From Candidatus Omnitrophota bacterium (GTDB taxonomy: Bacteria > Omnitrophota > Gorgyraeia > JAHJTE01): a stretch of 41,248 nt of DNA. How positions within the stretch are numbered: the first letter of the stretch is position 1; each line of letters opens with the position of its first letter. The notes below the pieces were generated by a model, which saw nothing but the letters and a program-made list of their open reading frames with translations, had not been told where the DNA came from and did no database searches. Shown in pieces: positions 24,547-32,904 of this stretch. Both the position numbers and the translations under genes were made by a program. The stretch covers positions 1-41,248 of the forward strand of contig JAGVEL010000010.1 of assembly GCA_020058285.1 (NCBI GenBank), written 5' to 3'.

Positions 24547-25563
24547 ATGAAAAATACAACATATCAAAAGAGCGGAGTGAATGTAAAAAAAGCCGACAAA
24601 TTCATCAAAGATATATTACCCCTAGTCCGGCAAACTAAAAGATTTGAAGTCCTGGAAGATATCGGCAGCTTTGGTGGGTTCTTTTCGTTTTTAAAACCAG
24701 CATATAAGCATCCGGTTTTAGTCTCATCTAGTGATGGAGTTGGCACAAAGATAAAAATTGCAATTTTGAATAATATCCATAATACCGTAGGCATTGATTT
24801 AGTGGCAATGAATGTTAATGACGTGCTTTGTTCCGGAGCAGAACCGTTATTTTTCTTAGATTATATTGCTTGCGCAGGGTTAGATACAGACATATTAAAA
24901 TCAGTAATTACGGGAATTGTACAGGGGTGTAAACTTGCTGGCTGCGCTTTGATCGGCGGAGAAACCGCAGAAATGCCGGGGATGTATAAAAAAGGCGAAT
25001 ATGATTTGGCGGGATTTTGTGTGGGTGTGGCAGAAAAGAGTAGAATAATTAATGGCTCTAAAACTGTAAATGGAGATTTGGTTATTGGTATAGAGTCTAG
25101 CGGCCTGCATTCTAATGGGTTTTCATTGGTTAGGAAAGTTTTTTCTAGAAAGGAGTTAAAAAAATTATCTAAAGAACTGCTTAAGCCCACGCATATTTAT
25201 TCGCAACCAGTGCTTAAGCTTGAAAAAGAGTTTAATAGCCAAACTAATACGCAGATTAAAGGCATTGCCCATATAACCGGAGGAGGTTTTTTTAGCAAAG
25301 CAGCACGCATTGTGCCTGAAGGTAAGACCATGATTATCCGTAAAGATAAGTGGCCGGCTTTAGAAATATTTAAAACTATTGCCAGAAAAGGAAATATTCG
25401 CCAAAAAGAAATGTTTTCCACTTTTAATATGGGCATAGGCATGGTGTTGGTAGTAGACAAGTCAATAGCTAACCTTGCGCTTAAAAAAATAAAATCCTCA
25501 GGGTTTGATTCTTGGGTTATTGGTGAGATTATAAAAGGAAAACAAAAGGTTTTAATCCAATGA
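24547..25563 (+). CDS. purM: AIR synthetase
   Basis: The 338-residue enzyme closes the imidazole ring (FGAM to AIR, ATP-dependent). It shows SSDGVGTKIKIA near residue 60, DLVAMNVNDVLCSGAEPLFF, GGETAEMPGMY near residue 139, ESSGLHSNGFSLVRK, and HITGGGF near residue 240. These are the conserved PurM motifs, and the length is normal. AAAGAGG precedes the ATG. A compound hairpin element follows the stop codon. Confidence 0.97.
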   Translation: MKNTTYQKSGVNVKKADKFIKDILPLVRQTKRFEVLEDIGSFGGFFSFLKPAYKHPVLVSSSDGVGTKIKIAILNNIHNTVGIDLVAMNVNDVLCSGAEPLFFLDYIACAGLDTDILKSVITGIVQGCKLAGCALIGGETAEMPGMYKKGEYDLAGFCVGVAEKSRIINGSKTVNGDLVIGIESSGLHSNGFSLVRKVFSRKELKKLSKELLKPTHIYSQPVLKLEKEFNSQTNTQIKGIAHITGGGFFSKAARIVPEGKTMIIRKDKWPALEIFKTIARKGNIRQKEMFSTFNMGIGMVLVVDKSIANLALKKIKSSGFDSWVIGEIIKGKQKVLIQ

Positions 25564-25780
25564 GGCCAAAGTTACGGAATGTTAATGACGTAACTTTGTA
25601 GCCGAATTTGACCCAGCACTTATTTTACAAAAAAATACTATTATTTATAACAAAAGTTTTGTCTTAGAAAATATATAAATTTTAATTATAAGCCTGGCAG
25701 TAAAATAAGTGCTGGGTTTAATTCGCACACATAACTTATGTCGTTTTTAACTCCATAAGTTATGTGCTCATTAAAGGAGG
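25564..25780 (+). promoter_or_regulatory. Compound hairpin element, copy A, leader of the SPFH gene
   Basis: This intergenic stretch holds three perfect stems. P1 pairs AAAGTTACG (25568-25576) with 25589-25597. P2 is a 17-bp stem, 25612-25628 with 25700-25716, around an AT-rich 71-nt loop. P3 is a 13-bp stem, CACATAACTTATG (25728-25740) with 25754-25766, and ends 8 bp before AGGAGG. The sequences AATTCGCAC, TATGTCGTTTTT and CTCATTAAAGGAGG are shared with copy B. It may be a cis-acting RNA controlling translation, or a mobile hairpin cassette. Confidence 0.6.
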
Positions 25781-25789
25781 GTGAAGAAA

Positions 25790-26659
25790 ATGAGTAACGT
25801 TTTTTTATTAATAGTCGTTGCTATAGTAATTTTTTTCTCAGGCATAAAGATTGTCCGGCCTACGCATAGAGGTTTAATTGAAAGGCTAGGTAAATATAAC
25901 CGCTTTGCTAATCCGGGGTTTAATTGGATTATTCCAATGATTGAGAATCTATATCAAGTTAATACTACTGAGCAGATGGTTGATGCTGAGCCCCAAGAAA
26001 TTATTACCAATGACAATCTGAATGCCCGGGTAGATGCGCAGGTTTATTTTAAGGTTAAGGCTGACGAGAATAGTGTTAAGAATTCCCAGTATGATGTGAA
26101 TAAATATCAGTGGCAGATAGTCAATCTTGCCCGGACCACCTTAAGAAATATTATTGGAACACTTACTTTAAAATCCGCAAATAGCGAAAGAGGCAAGATT
26201 AATTCAGAGTTACATAAAACGCTTTGCACGGAAACAGGGAGTTGGGGCATAGAAATAGTCCGGACAGAGTTAAAAGAAATCGACCCGCCCAAGGACGTGC
26301 AAGAGACAATGAATAAGGTTGTCAAAGCCGAAAATGAAAAGATTGCGGCTATTGATTTTGCCACAGCCGCGGAGACAGTTGCTGACGGCCAAAAAAGAGC
26401 CCAGATAAAGAATGCTGAGGGCATAAAACAGTCAAGAATTTTACAAGCTGAGGGCGAAGCTGAAGCAATTAGGTTGGTTAATGAAGCAGCTGAGAAATAT
26501 TTTGTAGGCAATGCCCAGATTTTAAGGAAACTCCAGGCTGTAGAGAATTCTCTATCTGAGAACACAAAGGTAGTTATTCCCACAGATACTGAATTAGTAA
26601 ATATCATCGGAGAACTCGCTGGGGTATTACCATTAAGAAGAGAGTCGAAAGAAAAATAG
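25790..26659 (+). CDS. SPFH/Band 7 (stomatin-like) membrane protein
   Basis: The 289-residue protein has an N-terminal membrane helix (residues 3-20), then an SPFH domain: IVRPTHRGLIERLGKY, PGFNWIIPMIE and a VNTTEQMVDAEPQEIITNDN segment. A coiled-coil region follows, rich in Ala and Glu, from about 170 to 235 (AEGEAEAIRLVNEAAEKYF). Such proteins form membrane-associated oligomers that organise lipid domains or regulate proteases. ATG 25790 is chosen over GTG 25781, because AGGAGG at 25775-25780 directly abuts the GTG. purD begins one base after the stop, so it is embedded in the purine cluster. Confidence 0.9.
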   Translation: MSNVFLLIVVAIVIFFSGIKIVRPTHRGLIERLGKYNRFANPGFNWIIPMIENLYQVNTTEQMVDAEPQEIITNDNLNARVDAQVYFKVKADENSVKNSQYDVNKYQWQIVNLARTTLRNIIGTLTLKSANSERGKINSELHKTLCTETGSWGIEIVRTELKEIDPPKDVQETMNKVVKAENEKIAAIDFATAAETVADGQKRAQIKNAEGIKQSRILQAEGEAEAIRLVNEAAEKYFVGNAQILRKLQAVENSLSENTKVVIPTDTELVNIIGELAGVLPLRRESKEK

Positions 26660-26660
26660 A

Positions 26661-27974
26661 ATGAAAATTTTAGTTATTGGCAGCGGCGGCAGAGAACACG
26701 CCTTGGTTTGGAAAATTGCTCAATCAAAGTTGGTTGATAAAATTTTTTGCGCGCCGGGAAACGGCGGGATTTCACAACAGGCAGAGTGCGTTGATATAAA
26801 AGCAGAGGATATTGCCGGCTTATTAGATTTTGCCAGAAAAGAAAAAATAGATTTAACAGTAGTCGGGCCAGAAGTACCTTTGGTTGGCGGTATTGTAGAT
26901 GAGTTCAGTAATAGGAAACTAAAAATATTTGGCCCAAAAAAGAAAGGCGCGCAGCTAGAGGCGAGCAAGGTTTTTGCCAAAGAATTTATGGCAAAATACA
27001 ATATACCCACTGCTGATTTTAAAATATTTGACGATCCAGAACAGGCAAAAAAATATATTAATAAAAAAGGTGCACCATTAGTGATTAAAGCTGACGGCTT
27101 GGCTCAAGGTAAAGGCGTAATAGTCGCAAGGACAGTTGAGCAAGCTATTGGGGCTGTCGAGCAAATAATGCAGGATAAAATTTTCGGCTCGGCAGGCGAG
27201 AAATTAGTCGTTGAGGATTGCTTGGAAGGCCAAGAAGCCTCAATACTGATTCTTACTGATGGCCAGAATGTTTTACCTTTAGCTTCTAGCCAGGACCACA
27301 AAAGAGTATTTGATAATGATCTTGGGCCAAATACCGGAGGTATGGGTGCTTATTCGCCAGCGCCAGTGGTGGATAATAAATTATTCGAAGAGATTAATTC
27401 AAGCATTATCCAGCCTACGATAAGTGGGCTCCAAAATCAATCTATCTCCTTTCAGGGGGTTTTGTACGCAGGAGTTATGATTACGGATAAAGGGCCAAAG
27501 GTTTTAGAGTTTAACGTGCGTTTCGGAGACCCTGAGACTCAAGCAATCTTACCGCGGCTAAATTCGGATTTAGTAGAGACAATGTTAGCTACAATAGAAG
27601 GCAAGCTTGAAAAAATAAAATTAAGCTGGAAAAATCAGGCTTGTATATGTGTGGTTTGTGCTTCAGGAGGTTATCCGGATAACTATGAAAAAGGAAAAGA
27701 GATATTTGGCTTAGAGGAGGCAGCCAAGATAAAAGATTGTTTTGTTTTTCACGCTGGTACCCTTCGACGTGGTTCGACTTCGCTCACCACGAGTCGCTCA
27801 GGTCAGGCAAAAGATAAGGATAAATATATAACATTTGGCGGCAGGGTAATAGGCGTTACCGGCTTAGGTAATACAATAAGACAGGCAGTTGATAAAACAT
27901 ATCAAGTAGTAGCTAAGATTAATTTTGAAGGTATGCATTACAGGAAAGACATTGCTCATCGAGCATTGAATTAA
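26661..27974 (+). CDS. purD: Phosphoribosylamine-glycine ligase (GAR synthetase)
   Basis: The 437-residue ATP-grasp enzyme joins glycine to phosphoribosylamine. It has VIGSGGREHALVWK at the N-terminus, TVVGPEVPLVGGIVDEF, KADGLAQGKGVIVA near residue 140, GPNTGGMGAYSPAP near residue 223, and EFNVRFGDPETQ near residue 282. In the C-terminal domain, about 15 residues (RRGSTSLTTSRSGQ, near 370-385) are encoded by a TTCGAC-type palindromic repeat at 27761-27802 and appear to be an in-frame insertion. It follows the SPFH gene by one base. Confidence 0.96.
   Translation: MKILVIGSGGREHALVWKIAQSKLVDKIFCAPGNGGISQQAECVDIKAEDIAGLLDFARKEKIDLTVVGPEVPLVGGIVDEFSNRKLKIFGPKKKGAQLEASKVFAKEFMAKYNIPTADFKIFDDPEQAKKYINKKGAPLVIKADGLAQGKGVIVARTVEQAIGAVEQIMQDKIFGSAGEKLVVEDCLEGQEASILILTDGQNVLPLASSQDHKRVFDNDLGPNTGGMGAYSPAPVVDNKLFEEINSSIIQPTISGLQNQSISFQGVLYAGVMITDKGPKVLEFNVRFGDPETQAILPRLNSDLVETMLATIEGKLEKIKLSWKNQACICVVCASGGYPDNYEKGKEIFGLEEAAKIKDCFVFHAGTLRRGSTSLTTSRSGQAKDKDKYITFGGRVIGVTGLGNTIRQAVDKTYQVVAKINFEGMHYRKDIAHRALN
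27761..27802. repeat. TTCGAC-type palindromic repeat inserted in purD
   Basis: CGTGGT (27768-27773) pairs with ACCACG (27786-27791), with further pairing of CGAC and GTCG outside. The TTCGACTTCGCTCA core is the same family as the repeat in the purE leader (CTGAGCGAAGTCGAA). Confidence 0.7.
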
Positions 27975-28230
27975 ATGAAGCCCAAACTTACGGAAAATCA
28001 AAGCTTTCCGTAAGTTTGCTGGCTGAATTTATCCCTCACCTTTTATCTATTCAAGTATTTTGGTATATTCTTGAATACCTAAAAAGGTGAGGGATAAATT
28101 CGCACAAACAAGAATTGATACTGGGTAATTTGATTTATGTCGTTTTTCATCTTTCGATAAACTCAGGATGAACCCTGAGCGAAGTCGAATGGGTTCAAAA
28201 TCCATAAATCAAGTACTCATTAAAAGGAGG
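27975..28230 (+). promoter_or_regulatory. Compound hairpin element, copy B, leader of purE
   Basis: P1 is a perfect 13-bp stem (27984-27996 with 28005-28017). P2 is a perfect 20-bp stem, GAATTTATCCCTCACCTTTT (28025-28044) with 28082-28101, and its loop contains an inner ATTCAAG/CTTGAAT stem. P3 is a 10-bp stem, TTGATTTATG (28130-28139) with 28203-28212. AGGAGG of purE begins 13 nt later. P3 differs in sequence from copy A but pairs equally well. A TTCGAC-type repeat sits in the P3 loop. Confidence 0.6.
28148..28196. repeat. TTCGAC-type palindromic repeat in the purE leader
   Basis: TTCGATAAACTCAGG and CCTGAGCGAAGTCGAA form an imperfect inverted repeat around ATGAAC. It interrupts the loop of hairpin P3 in copy B without breaking the stem. 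Confidence 0.75.
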
Positions 28231-28239
28231 CGATTTAAA

Positions 28240-28737
28240 TTGAAACCAATAGTTTGTATTATAATGGGTAGTTTCTCTGATTCAGAAAAACTAAAAGAAA
28301 CTGAACTTGTTTTAGAGAGATTTTCAGTGCCTTTTGAAAAACAGGTTTTATCCGCGCATCGCAGCCCTGATGATTTGATAGGCTATGTGAAAAGGGCCCA
28401 AGACAAAGGGATCAAATTGATTATTGCTGCAGCCGGCGGAGCAGCAGCTTTAGCTGGCGTTGTTGCGGCGAATACGGTTTTACCCGTAATTGGTATACCC
28501 TTAGAGACAACGAGCTTAAAAGGCCTTGATTCGTTATTGTCTACTGTGCAGATGCCCTCGGGCGTGCCAGTTGCGACCATGGCTGTAGGAGCTGCTGGTG
28601 CAAAAAATGCCGCGATTATGGCTTTGCAAATTCTTGCCTTAGAGGATAGGCAAATGCGCAGCAAATTAATCTCCTATAAAAAAGAATTAGTAGACACAGT
28701 GAGATTGCAGAATAAAAAACACAAGAAGAAACATTGA
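28240..28737 (+). CDS. purE: N5-CAIR mutase (PurE), TTG start
   Basis: The product is about 165 residues and acts in the AIR to CAIR step. It has IIMGSFSDSEKLKET at the N-terminus, the catalytic SAHRSPDDLIGY near residue 40, AAAGGAAALAGVVAANT, GIPLETTSLKGLDSLLS and QMPSGVPVATMAVG. PurE usually has MGSxSD and the A-G-G-A-A-H-L-P loop; here the loop reads GGAAALAG without His. TTG 28240 is preferred: AGGAGG at 28225-28230 lies nine bases upstream, while frame upstream of it is repeat DNA. No purK is seen, so this could be a class II (direct carboxylase) enzyme; that is inference. Confidence 0.92.
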   Translation: MKPIVCIIMGSFSDSEKLKETELVLERFSVPFEKQVLSAHRSPDDLIGYVKRAQDKGIKLIIAAAGGAAALAGVVAANTVLPVIGIPLETTSLKGLDSLLSTVQMPSGVPVATMAVGAAGAKNAAIMALQILALEDRQMRSKLISYKKELVDTVRLQNKKHKKKH

Positions 28738-28761
28738 TTTTCCAGTTAGGATAAAATAAAT

Positions 28762-29826
28762 ATGCACACTAAGATTTACAAGATGGATGAGGATTCTATT
28801 GATTATAAAGCATTAACAGAGTGTGCGGGTATTTTAGATAAAGGCGGGATTGTTGCTTTTCCTACAGAAACGGTCTACGGTCTGGGAGTAGTTATGGAAA
28901 ATGCTAAGGCCCGCAGCCGGCTTTATAAGATAAAGAATCGGCCGAGTAATAAGCCATTTACTATCCATATAAGCCAGTTTCAGAGGATAGATAATTTCAC
29001 TAATCAAAATTGTGTTGCCGTATATAAACTTATGGATAAATTTTGGCCAGGGCCGTTGACTTTAATTCTAAAAGGCAAGGCCAAGGAAGAAAAAATTGGT
29101 TTACGTTGCCCGTCAAATAAAATTTCTCAGGAGTTGATTAGCCGCTCGCTTAAAACTATTTTGGCTACCTCAGCTAATCTTTCAGGCGATAACCCGACCA
29201 CTGATTCAGTAGAAGTGCTTGATAAGTTTAAAGGCGTGGTTGAAGCAATTATTGATGCTGGCATTACCCAGCTTGGCTTAGAATCAACAGTAGTTGATTT
29301 ATCAGAAAAACCGATTCGTTATCTGCGAATTGCGGCTATAGAAAAAGAAAAAATAGAAAAAGCGTTAAACACCAAGGTTATTCTTTTTGTCTGCACTGGT
29401 AACTCCTGCCGTTCAGTTATGGCTAAGGCATTATTAGAAAAAAAATTAAAGCAACTTGGCCGGACTGATGTAGAGGTTATTGATGCTGGCACTGGGACGC
29501 TGGGTGGAATGTTACCAACGCAACCAACAACAGAGCTCTTAGGCCGAGAAGGCGTTGATGTATCTAATCATATTTCAGTCCAGCTTACTAGACGGATGTT
29601 ACGCAAGGCAGATTTGATTCTGGTGATGAGTAAAATGCATGTTGAACAGATTTTGGCTATTGAACCCGAGGCAAAAAACCGTATTTATCTATTGAGAGAG
29701 TTCGCTATGGGCAAAGGAGTGACTGATACAGAGATTAGCGACCCTATCGGCCAGACAATGGATACTTATGAGGGCTGTTTTAAGATTATACAACAGGCAA
29801 TAGAAAGGTTGAGTGAGCTCATATGA
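28762..29826 (+). CDS. Sua5/YrdC threonylcarbamoyl-AMP synthase fused to LMW protein-tyrosine-phosphatase
   Basis: The protein has 354 residues. Residues 10-200 are a Sua5/YrdC domain (GGIVAFPTETVYGLGV, LYKIKNRPSNKPF, WPGPLTLIL, TSANLSGDNPTTD), which makes the threonylcarbamoyl-AMP used for t6A37 in tRNA. Residues 207-354 are a low-molecular-weight phosphatase domain with the P-loop CTGNSCRSVMA and the late Asp motif ISDPIGQTMDTYEGCF. Bacillus has these as separate neighbours, ywlC and ywlE. The KxR/SxN pocket of Sua5 seems intact. It overlaps rpiB by 4 nt. Confidence 0.92.
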   Translation: MHTKIYKMDEDSIDYKALTECAGILDKGGIVAFPTETVYGLGVVMENAKARSRLYKIKNRPSNKPFTIHISQFQRIDNFTNQNCVAVYKLMDKFWPGPLTLILKGKAKEEKIGLRCPSNKISQELISRSLKTILATSANLSGDNPTTDSVEVLDKFKGVVEAIIDAGITQLGLESTVVDLSEKPIRYLRIAAIEKEKIEKALNTKVILFVCTGNSCRSVMAKALLEKKLKQLGRTDVEVIDAGTGTLGGMLPTQPTTELLGREGVDVSNHISVQLTRRMLRKADLILVMSKMHVEQILAIEPEAKNRIYLLREFAMGKGVTDTEISDPIGQTMDTYEGCFKIIQQAIERLSELI

Positions 29827-30266
29827 TAAGAATAGCTATCGGAAGTGATCACAGAGGTTTTTTATTAAAAAAGAAAATGAAACGCTTTCTTCATCGGCAC
29901 AGAATTGAGGCAATTGATATTGGCACGCATTCTGAAAAATCCTGCGATTATCCACTTCTGGCTAAAGAGGTTGCCTGCCTGGTTTCTCAGGGCAGGGTGG
30001 ATTTTGGCATCTTGATCTGTAAAACCGGTATAGGTAGCTCAATTGCCGCTAACAAGATAAGAAATATTCGTGCTGCGCTTTGCTACAATATAAAGGCAGC
30101 AAAGTTATCTCGCCAGCATAATAATGCGAATGTTTTGGTCTTAGGATCTGACTTTGTTAATGAAAGCCGGGCGAGAAGAATTATCGAAGTGTGGCTCGCA
30201 ACAGAGTTTCAGGGTGGGCGTCACGAAAGAAGAATAGAACAGATTAGCCAATTAGAGGAAGCTTGA
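29823..30266 (+). CDS. rpiB: Ribose-5-phosphate isomerase B
   Basis: The 147-residue RpiB/LacAB-family isomerase interconverts ribose 5-phosphate and ribulose 5-phosphate. It shows [14 protein letters not shown] at the N-terminus, [30 protein letters not shown] with the active-site Cys (usually CGTG, here CKTG), and [13 protein letters not shown]. It sits between the Sua5-phosphatase fusion and glyA, matching the B. subtilis ywlF position. Confidence 0.95.
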   Translation: MIRIAIGSDHRGFLLKKKMKRFLHRHRIEAIDIGTHSEKSCDYPLLAKEVACLVSQGRVDFGILICKTGIGSSIAANKIRNIRAALCYNIKAAKLSRQHNNANVLVLGSDFVNESRARRIIEVWLATEFQGGRHERRIEQISQLEEA

Positions 30267-30270
30267 ACTT

Positions 30271-31527
30271 ATGCAAAATTTAAAAAAACAAGACCCAATT
30301 CTATTTAAATTAATCAGAAAAGAATTAGAACGGGAGAATGCAAATCTGGAATTAATCGCCAGTGAAAATTTTGCTCCGTCGAGCGTCTTAGAAGCGCAAG
30401 GTAGTTGCCTGACTAATAAGTATGCAGAAGGCTATCCTGGCCGGCGTTGGTATGGTGGATGCGAATATATTGATGAGGTAGAAAATCTTGCCATCCAGCG
30501 CGCTAAGAAAATTTTTGGCGCAGAACACATTAATGTCCAGCCGCATTCCGGTTCGACTGCGAATATGGCAGTATATCTTAGTGTCTTAGAATTTGGCGAT
30601 ACAGTATTGGCTTTAGATTTAGCCTGCGGAGGGCATCTTACGCACGGCCATGTGCATAATTTTTCCGGAAGATTTTATAATATTGTTACTTACGGAGTTG
30701 ACCGAAGGACAGAAATGCTGGATTATGACGCAATTGAGGAGATTGCTAAATGTTGCCGGCCAAAGATGATTGTTGCCGGCGCTTGTGCCTATCCGCGAAT
30801 TATTGATTTTAAGAAATTCAGACAAATTGCTGATAAAGTCGGTGCTTATTTATTTGTAGATATGGCTCATATCTGCGGCTTAGTTATTGCCGGAGCGCAT
30901 CCAACACCAGTGCCTTATGCTGAATTTGTCACTACCACAACCCACAAAACATTGCGCGGGCCACGTTCTGGCATTATCCTCTGCAAAAAAGAATTTAGCG
31001 ATAAAATTGATAAGACAGTTTTTCCCGGTATTCAAGGCGGGCCGTTAATGCATATTATCGCTGCAAAAGCAGTGGCGTTTAAATTAGCTATGAGCCAGAA
31101 ATTTAAGGCAGATCAATTCCAGACTGTTAAGAATGCTTTAGCCTTGGCTGCCTCGCTTGCCAGCTATGGTTTTCGTATCGTCTCTGGCGGAACAGATACC
31201 CATTTATTGCTCGTAGACTTGACAAATCGCCGGCTCACTGGCCGTGATGCCTCGGAGATTTTAGATAAGGCAAAGATTACGGTTAATAAGAACCTTATTC
31301 CCTTTGATAGATTGAGTCCATCTGTCACTAGCGGGATAAGGTTAGGTACGCCAGCTGTTACATCGCGCGGCATGAAAGAGCGCGAGATGAAAAAAATCGC
31401 TCAAGCTTTAGATATTCTTTTACGTTTAGGGGTTTCCAACAATGAAATTATTTCTGTGCGAGATTTGGTTAGCGCAGTAACAAAACAGTTTCCACTTTAC
31501 CCGGAATTATTAAAATGCAAAAAATAA
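30271..31527 (+). CDS. glyA: Serine hydroxymethyltransferase
   Basis: The 418-residue PLP enzyme makes glycine and 5,10-methylene-THF from serine. It has [19 protein letters not shown], the [19 protein letters not shown] motif, [12 protein letters not shown], and the PLP-lysine motif [14 protein letters not shown] near residue 225. It supplies glycine to PurD and one-carbon units to PurN, so it is functionally linked to the purine cluster. The length is standard. The dCMP deaminase gene overlaps its end by 13 nt. Confidence 0.97.
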   Translation: MQNLKKQDPILFKLIRKELERENANLELIASENFAPSSVLEAQGSCLTNKYAEGYPGRRWYGGCEYIDEVENLAIQRAKKIFGAEHINVQPHSGSTANMAVYLSVLEFGDTVLALDLACGGHLTHGHVHNFSGRFYNIVTYGVDRRTEMLDYDAIEEIAKCCRPKMIVAGACAYPRIIDFKKFRQIADKVGAYLFVDMAHICGLVIAGAHPTPVPYAEFVTTTTHKTLRGPRSGIILCKKEFSDKIDKTVFPGIQGGPLMHIIAAKAVAFKLAMSQKFKADQFQTVKNALALAASLASYGFRIVSGGTDTHLLLVDLTNRRLTGRDASEILDKAKITVNKNLIPFDRLSPSVTSGIRLGTPAVTSRGMKEREMKKIAQALDILLRLGVSNNEIISVRDLVSAVTKQFPLYPELLKCKK

Positions 31528-32003
31528 AGACTAAAAAACAGAAAGATTCTGATCAGCGTCCGAGCTGGGATGAATATTTTATGGAGATTTCGCAGATAGT
31601 TGCAAAGCGCTCAACTTGTTTAAGAAGGCGTGTAGGCGCGATTATTGTTAAAAATAGAAGGATTCTGGCTACGGGTTACAATGGCACTCCTACGAAAATT
31701 TCACATTGTTCAGATGTTGGTTGTATTCGCATAAAGTTAAATGTGCCTAGCGGCCAAAGGCATGAACTTTGCCGCGGGTTACATGCGGAACAAAATGCGC
31801 TACTTCAAGCTGCACTTTATGGCATTAGCGTAGAAGGCGCAAGCCTTTATATTACAAATCAGCCCTGCTTAATTTGTGCTAAGATGATAATAAATGCCGG
31901 AATCAGAGAGATTGTTATTGCTGATGGCTATCCGGATAAACTTGCTGAACAATTCTTAAAGGAAGCTCAGATAAAAGTCCGGCGCATTAGCGTTAGGCTT
32001 TAA
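31515..32003 (+). CDS. dCMP deaminase (ComEB-like)
   Basis: The 162-residue zinc deaminase has [22 protein letters not shown], the zinc site HAEQNAL near residue 92, and [14 protein letters not shown] near residue 117. CSDVGCIR matches the extra zinc-binding loop of dCMP deaminases. It makes dUMP for thymidylate synthesis, which uses the methylene-THF formed by GlyA. The N-terminal 18 residues are basic and not conserved. Confidence 0.93.
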   Translation: MQKIKTKKQKDSDQRPSWDEYFMEISQIVAKRSTCLRRRVGAIIVKNRRILATGYNGTPTKISHCSDVGCIRIKLNVPSGQRHELCRGLHAEQNALLQAALYGISVEGASLYITNQPCLICAKMIINAGIREIVIADGYPDKLAEQFLKEAQIKVRRISVRL

Positions 32004-32012
32004 GAGAAACAA

Positions 32013-32465
32013 ATGAAGTGCCCAAAATGCGGTTTTGTAGAAGATAAGGTCGTAGATTCGCGATCTAGCGCAGACTCTAAAGCTGTCCGCCGGCGCAGGC
32101 AATGCTTAAAATGTAAAACGCGTTTTACGACCTATGAGTATATAGAACAGACTCCTCTGCTCGTGATAAAAAAGGACGCTAGGCGTGAGCCGTTTGACCG
32201 GCAAAAGATTATAACCGGGTTGCTCAAGGCTTGCGAGAAACGGCCGATAAGTATTGAGCAACTTGAGGAATTAGCCGGCGTTATAGAAAAAACCTTAACA
32301 CGCAAATTTGATAAAGAGATCAGCAGCAAGCAAATCGGCGAACTAGTAATGAGCCAGTTAGTTAAGCTTGATGAAGTGGCTTACGTGAGATTTGCTTCGG
32401 TGTATCGGCAGTTCCGGGATGTCAGCCAATTTATGAAAGAAATGAAGACGATTTTAAAAAAATAA
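32013..32465 (+). CDS. nrdR: Transcriptional repressor NrdR
   Basis: The 150-residue protein has an N-terminal zinc ribbon, MKCPKCG to CLKCKTRFTTYE (Cys3, 6, 31 and 34), and an ATP-cone domain (LLVIKKDARREPFDRQKI, VAYVRFASVYRQF). NrdR senses ATP/dATP and represses ribonucleotide reductase genes. It follows the dCMP deaminase gene by 9 nt, placing two dNTP-pool genes together. No NrdR box was noticed in the window. Confidence 0.97.
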   Translation: MKCPKCGFVEDKVVDSRSSADSKAVRRRRQCLKCKTRFTTYEYIEQTPLLVIKKDARREPFDRQKIITGLLKACEKRPISIEQLEELAGVIEKTLTRKFDKEISSKQIGELVMSQLVKLDEVAYVRFASVYRQFRDVSQFMKEMKTILKK

Positions 32466-32493
32466 ATGAAGGTATTGCTGAAAGGTCTAATTT

Positions 32494-32901
32494 ATGATTG
32501 AAATGGAGTTAAACAAGATTATTATTGACGAAAAACGCCAGGAACAAATTATTGTCCTGAAGGAGAAAACCGGCGAAAGGATGCTGCCGATAATTATTGG
32601 TTTTGCCGAGGCCTCAAGTATCAAAATGAATCTTTCTCAAATTAAATTCCCCCGACCAATGACTCATGATTTATTGAAGTCAGTAATTGACAGTCTTGGA
32701 GCAAGGGTAGAAAAAATAGTTGTTGATGCCCTGCTATCAAATACCTTTCATGCCAAGATTTTTTTGGTCAGTAAAGATAACACGCAAGTGATTATCGATT
32801 CTCGTCCTTCAGATAGCATTGCTTTGGCTGTGCGGACAAAATCACCGATATTTGTTGAGGATGATGTCTTAAATAAAGCCCAAGCGTTTAAGAATCTATA
32901 G
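32494..32901 (+). CDS. Bifunctional nuclease family (DUF151) protein
   Basis: The 135-residue protein has the DUF151 pattern: RMLPIIIGFAEASSIKMNL, RPMTHDLLKSVIDSLGARV, TFHAKIFLV and DSRPSDSIALAVRTKSPIFV. Members have been described as nucleases acting on RNA and DNA. It follows nrdR with a 28-nt gap and precedes the CCA-adding enzyme gene by 3 nt. Confidence 0.92.
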   Translation: MIEMELNKIIIDEKRQEQIIVLKEKTGERMLPIIIGFAEASSIKMNLSQIKFPRPMTHDLLKSVIDSLGARVEKIVVDALLSNTFHAKIFLVSKDNTQVIIDSRPSDSIALAVRTKSPIFVEDDVLNKAQAFKNL

Positions 32902-32904
32902 AAA

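Noticed and set aside
26107-26607. 166-codon minus-strand frame opposite the SPFH gene
   Set aside because: It is a shadow of the Ala/Glu-rich coiled coil, with no independent support.
28168-28239. Upstream extension of purE starting at ATG 28168
   Set aside because: The extra codons are repeat DNA and the P3 hairpin, and the ribosome binding site at 28225-28230 points to TTG 28240.
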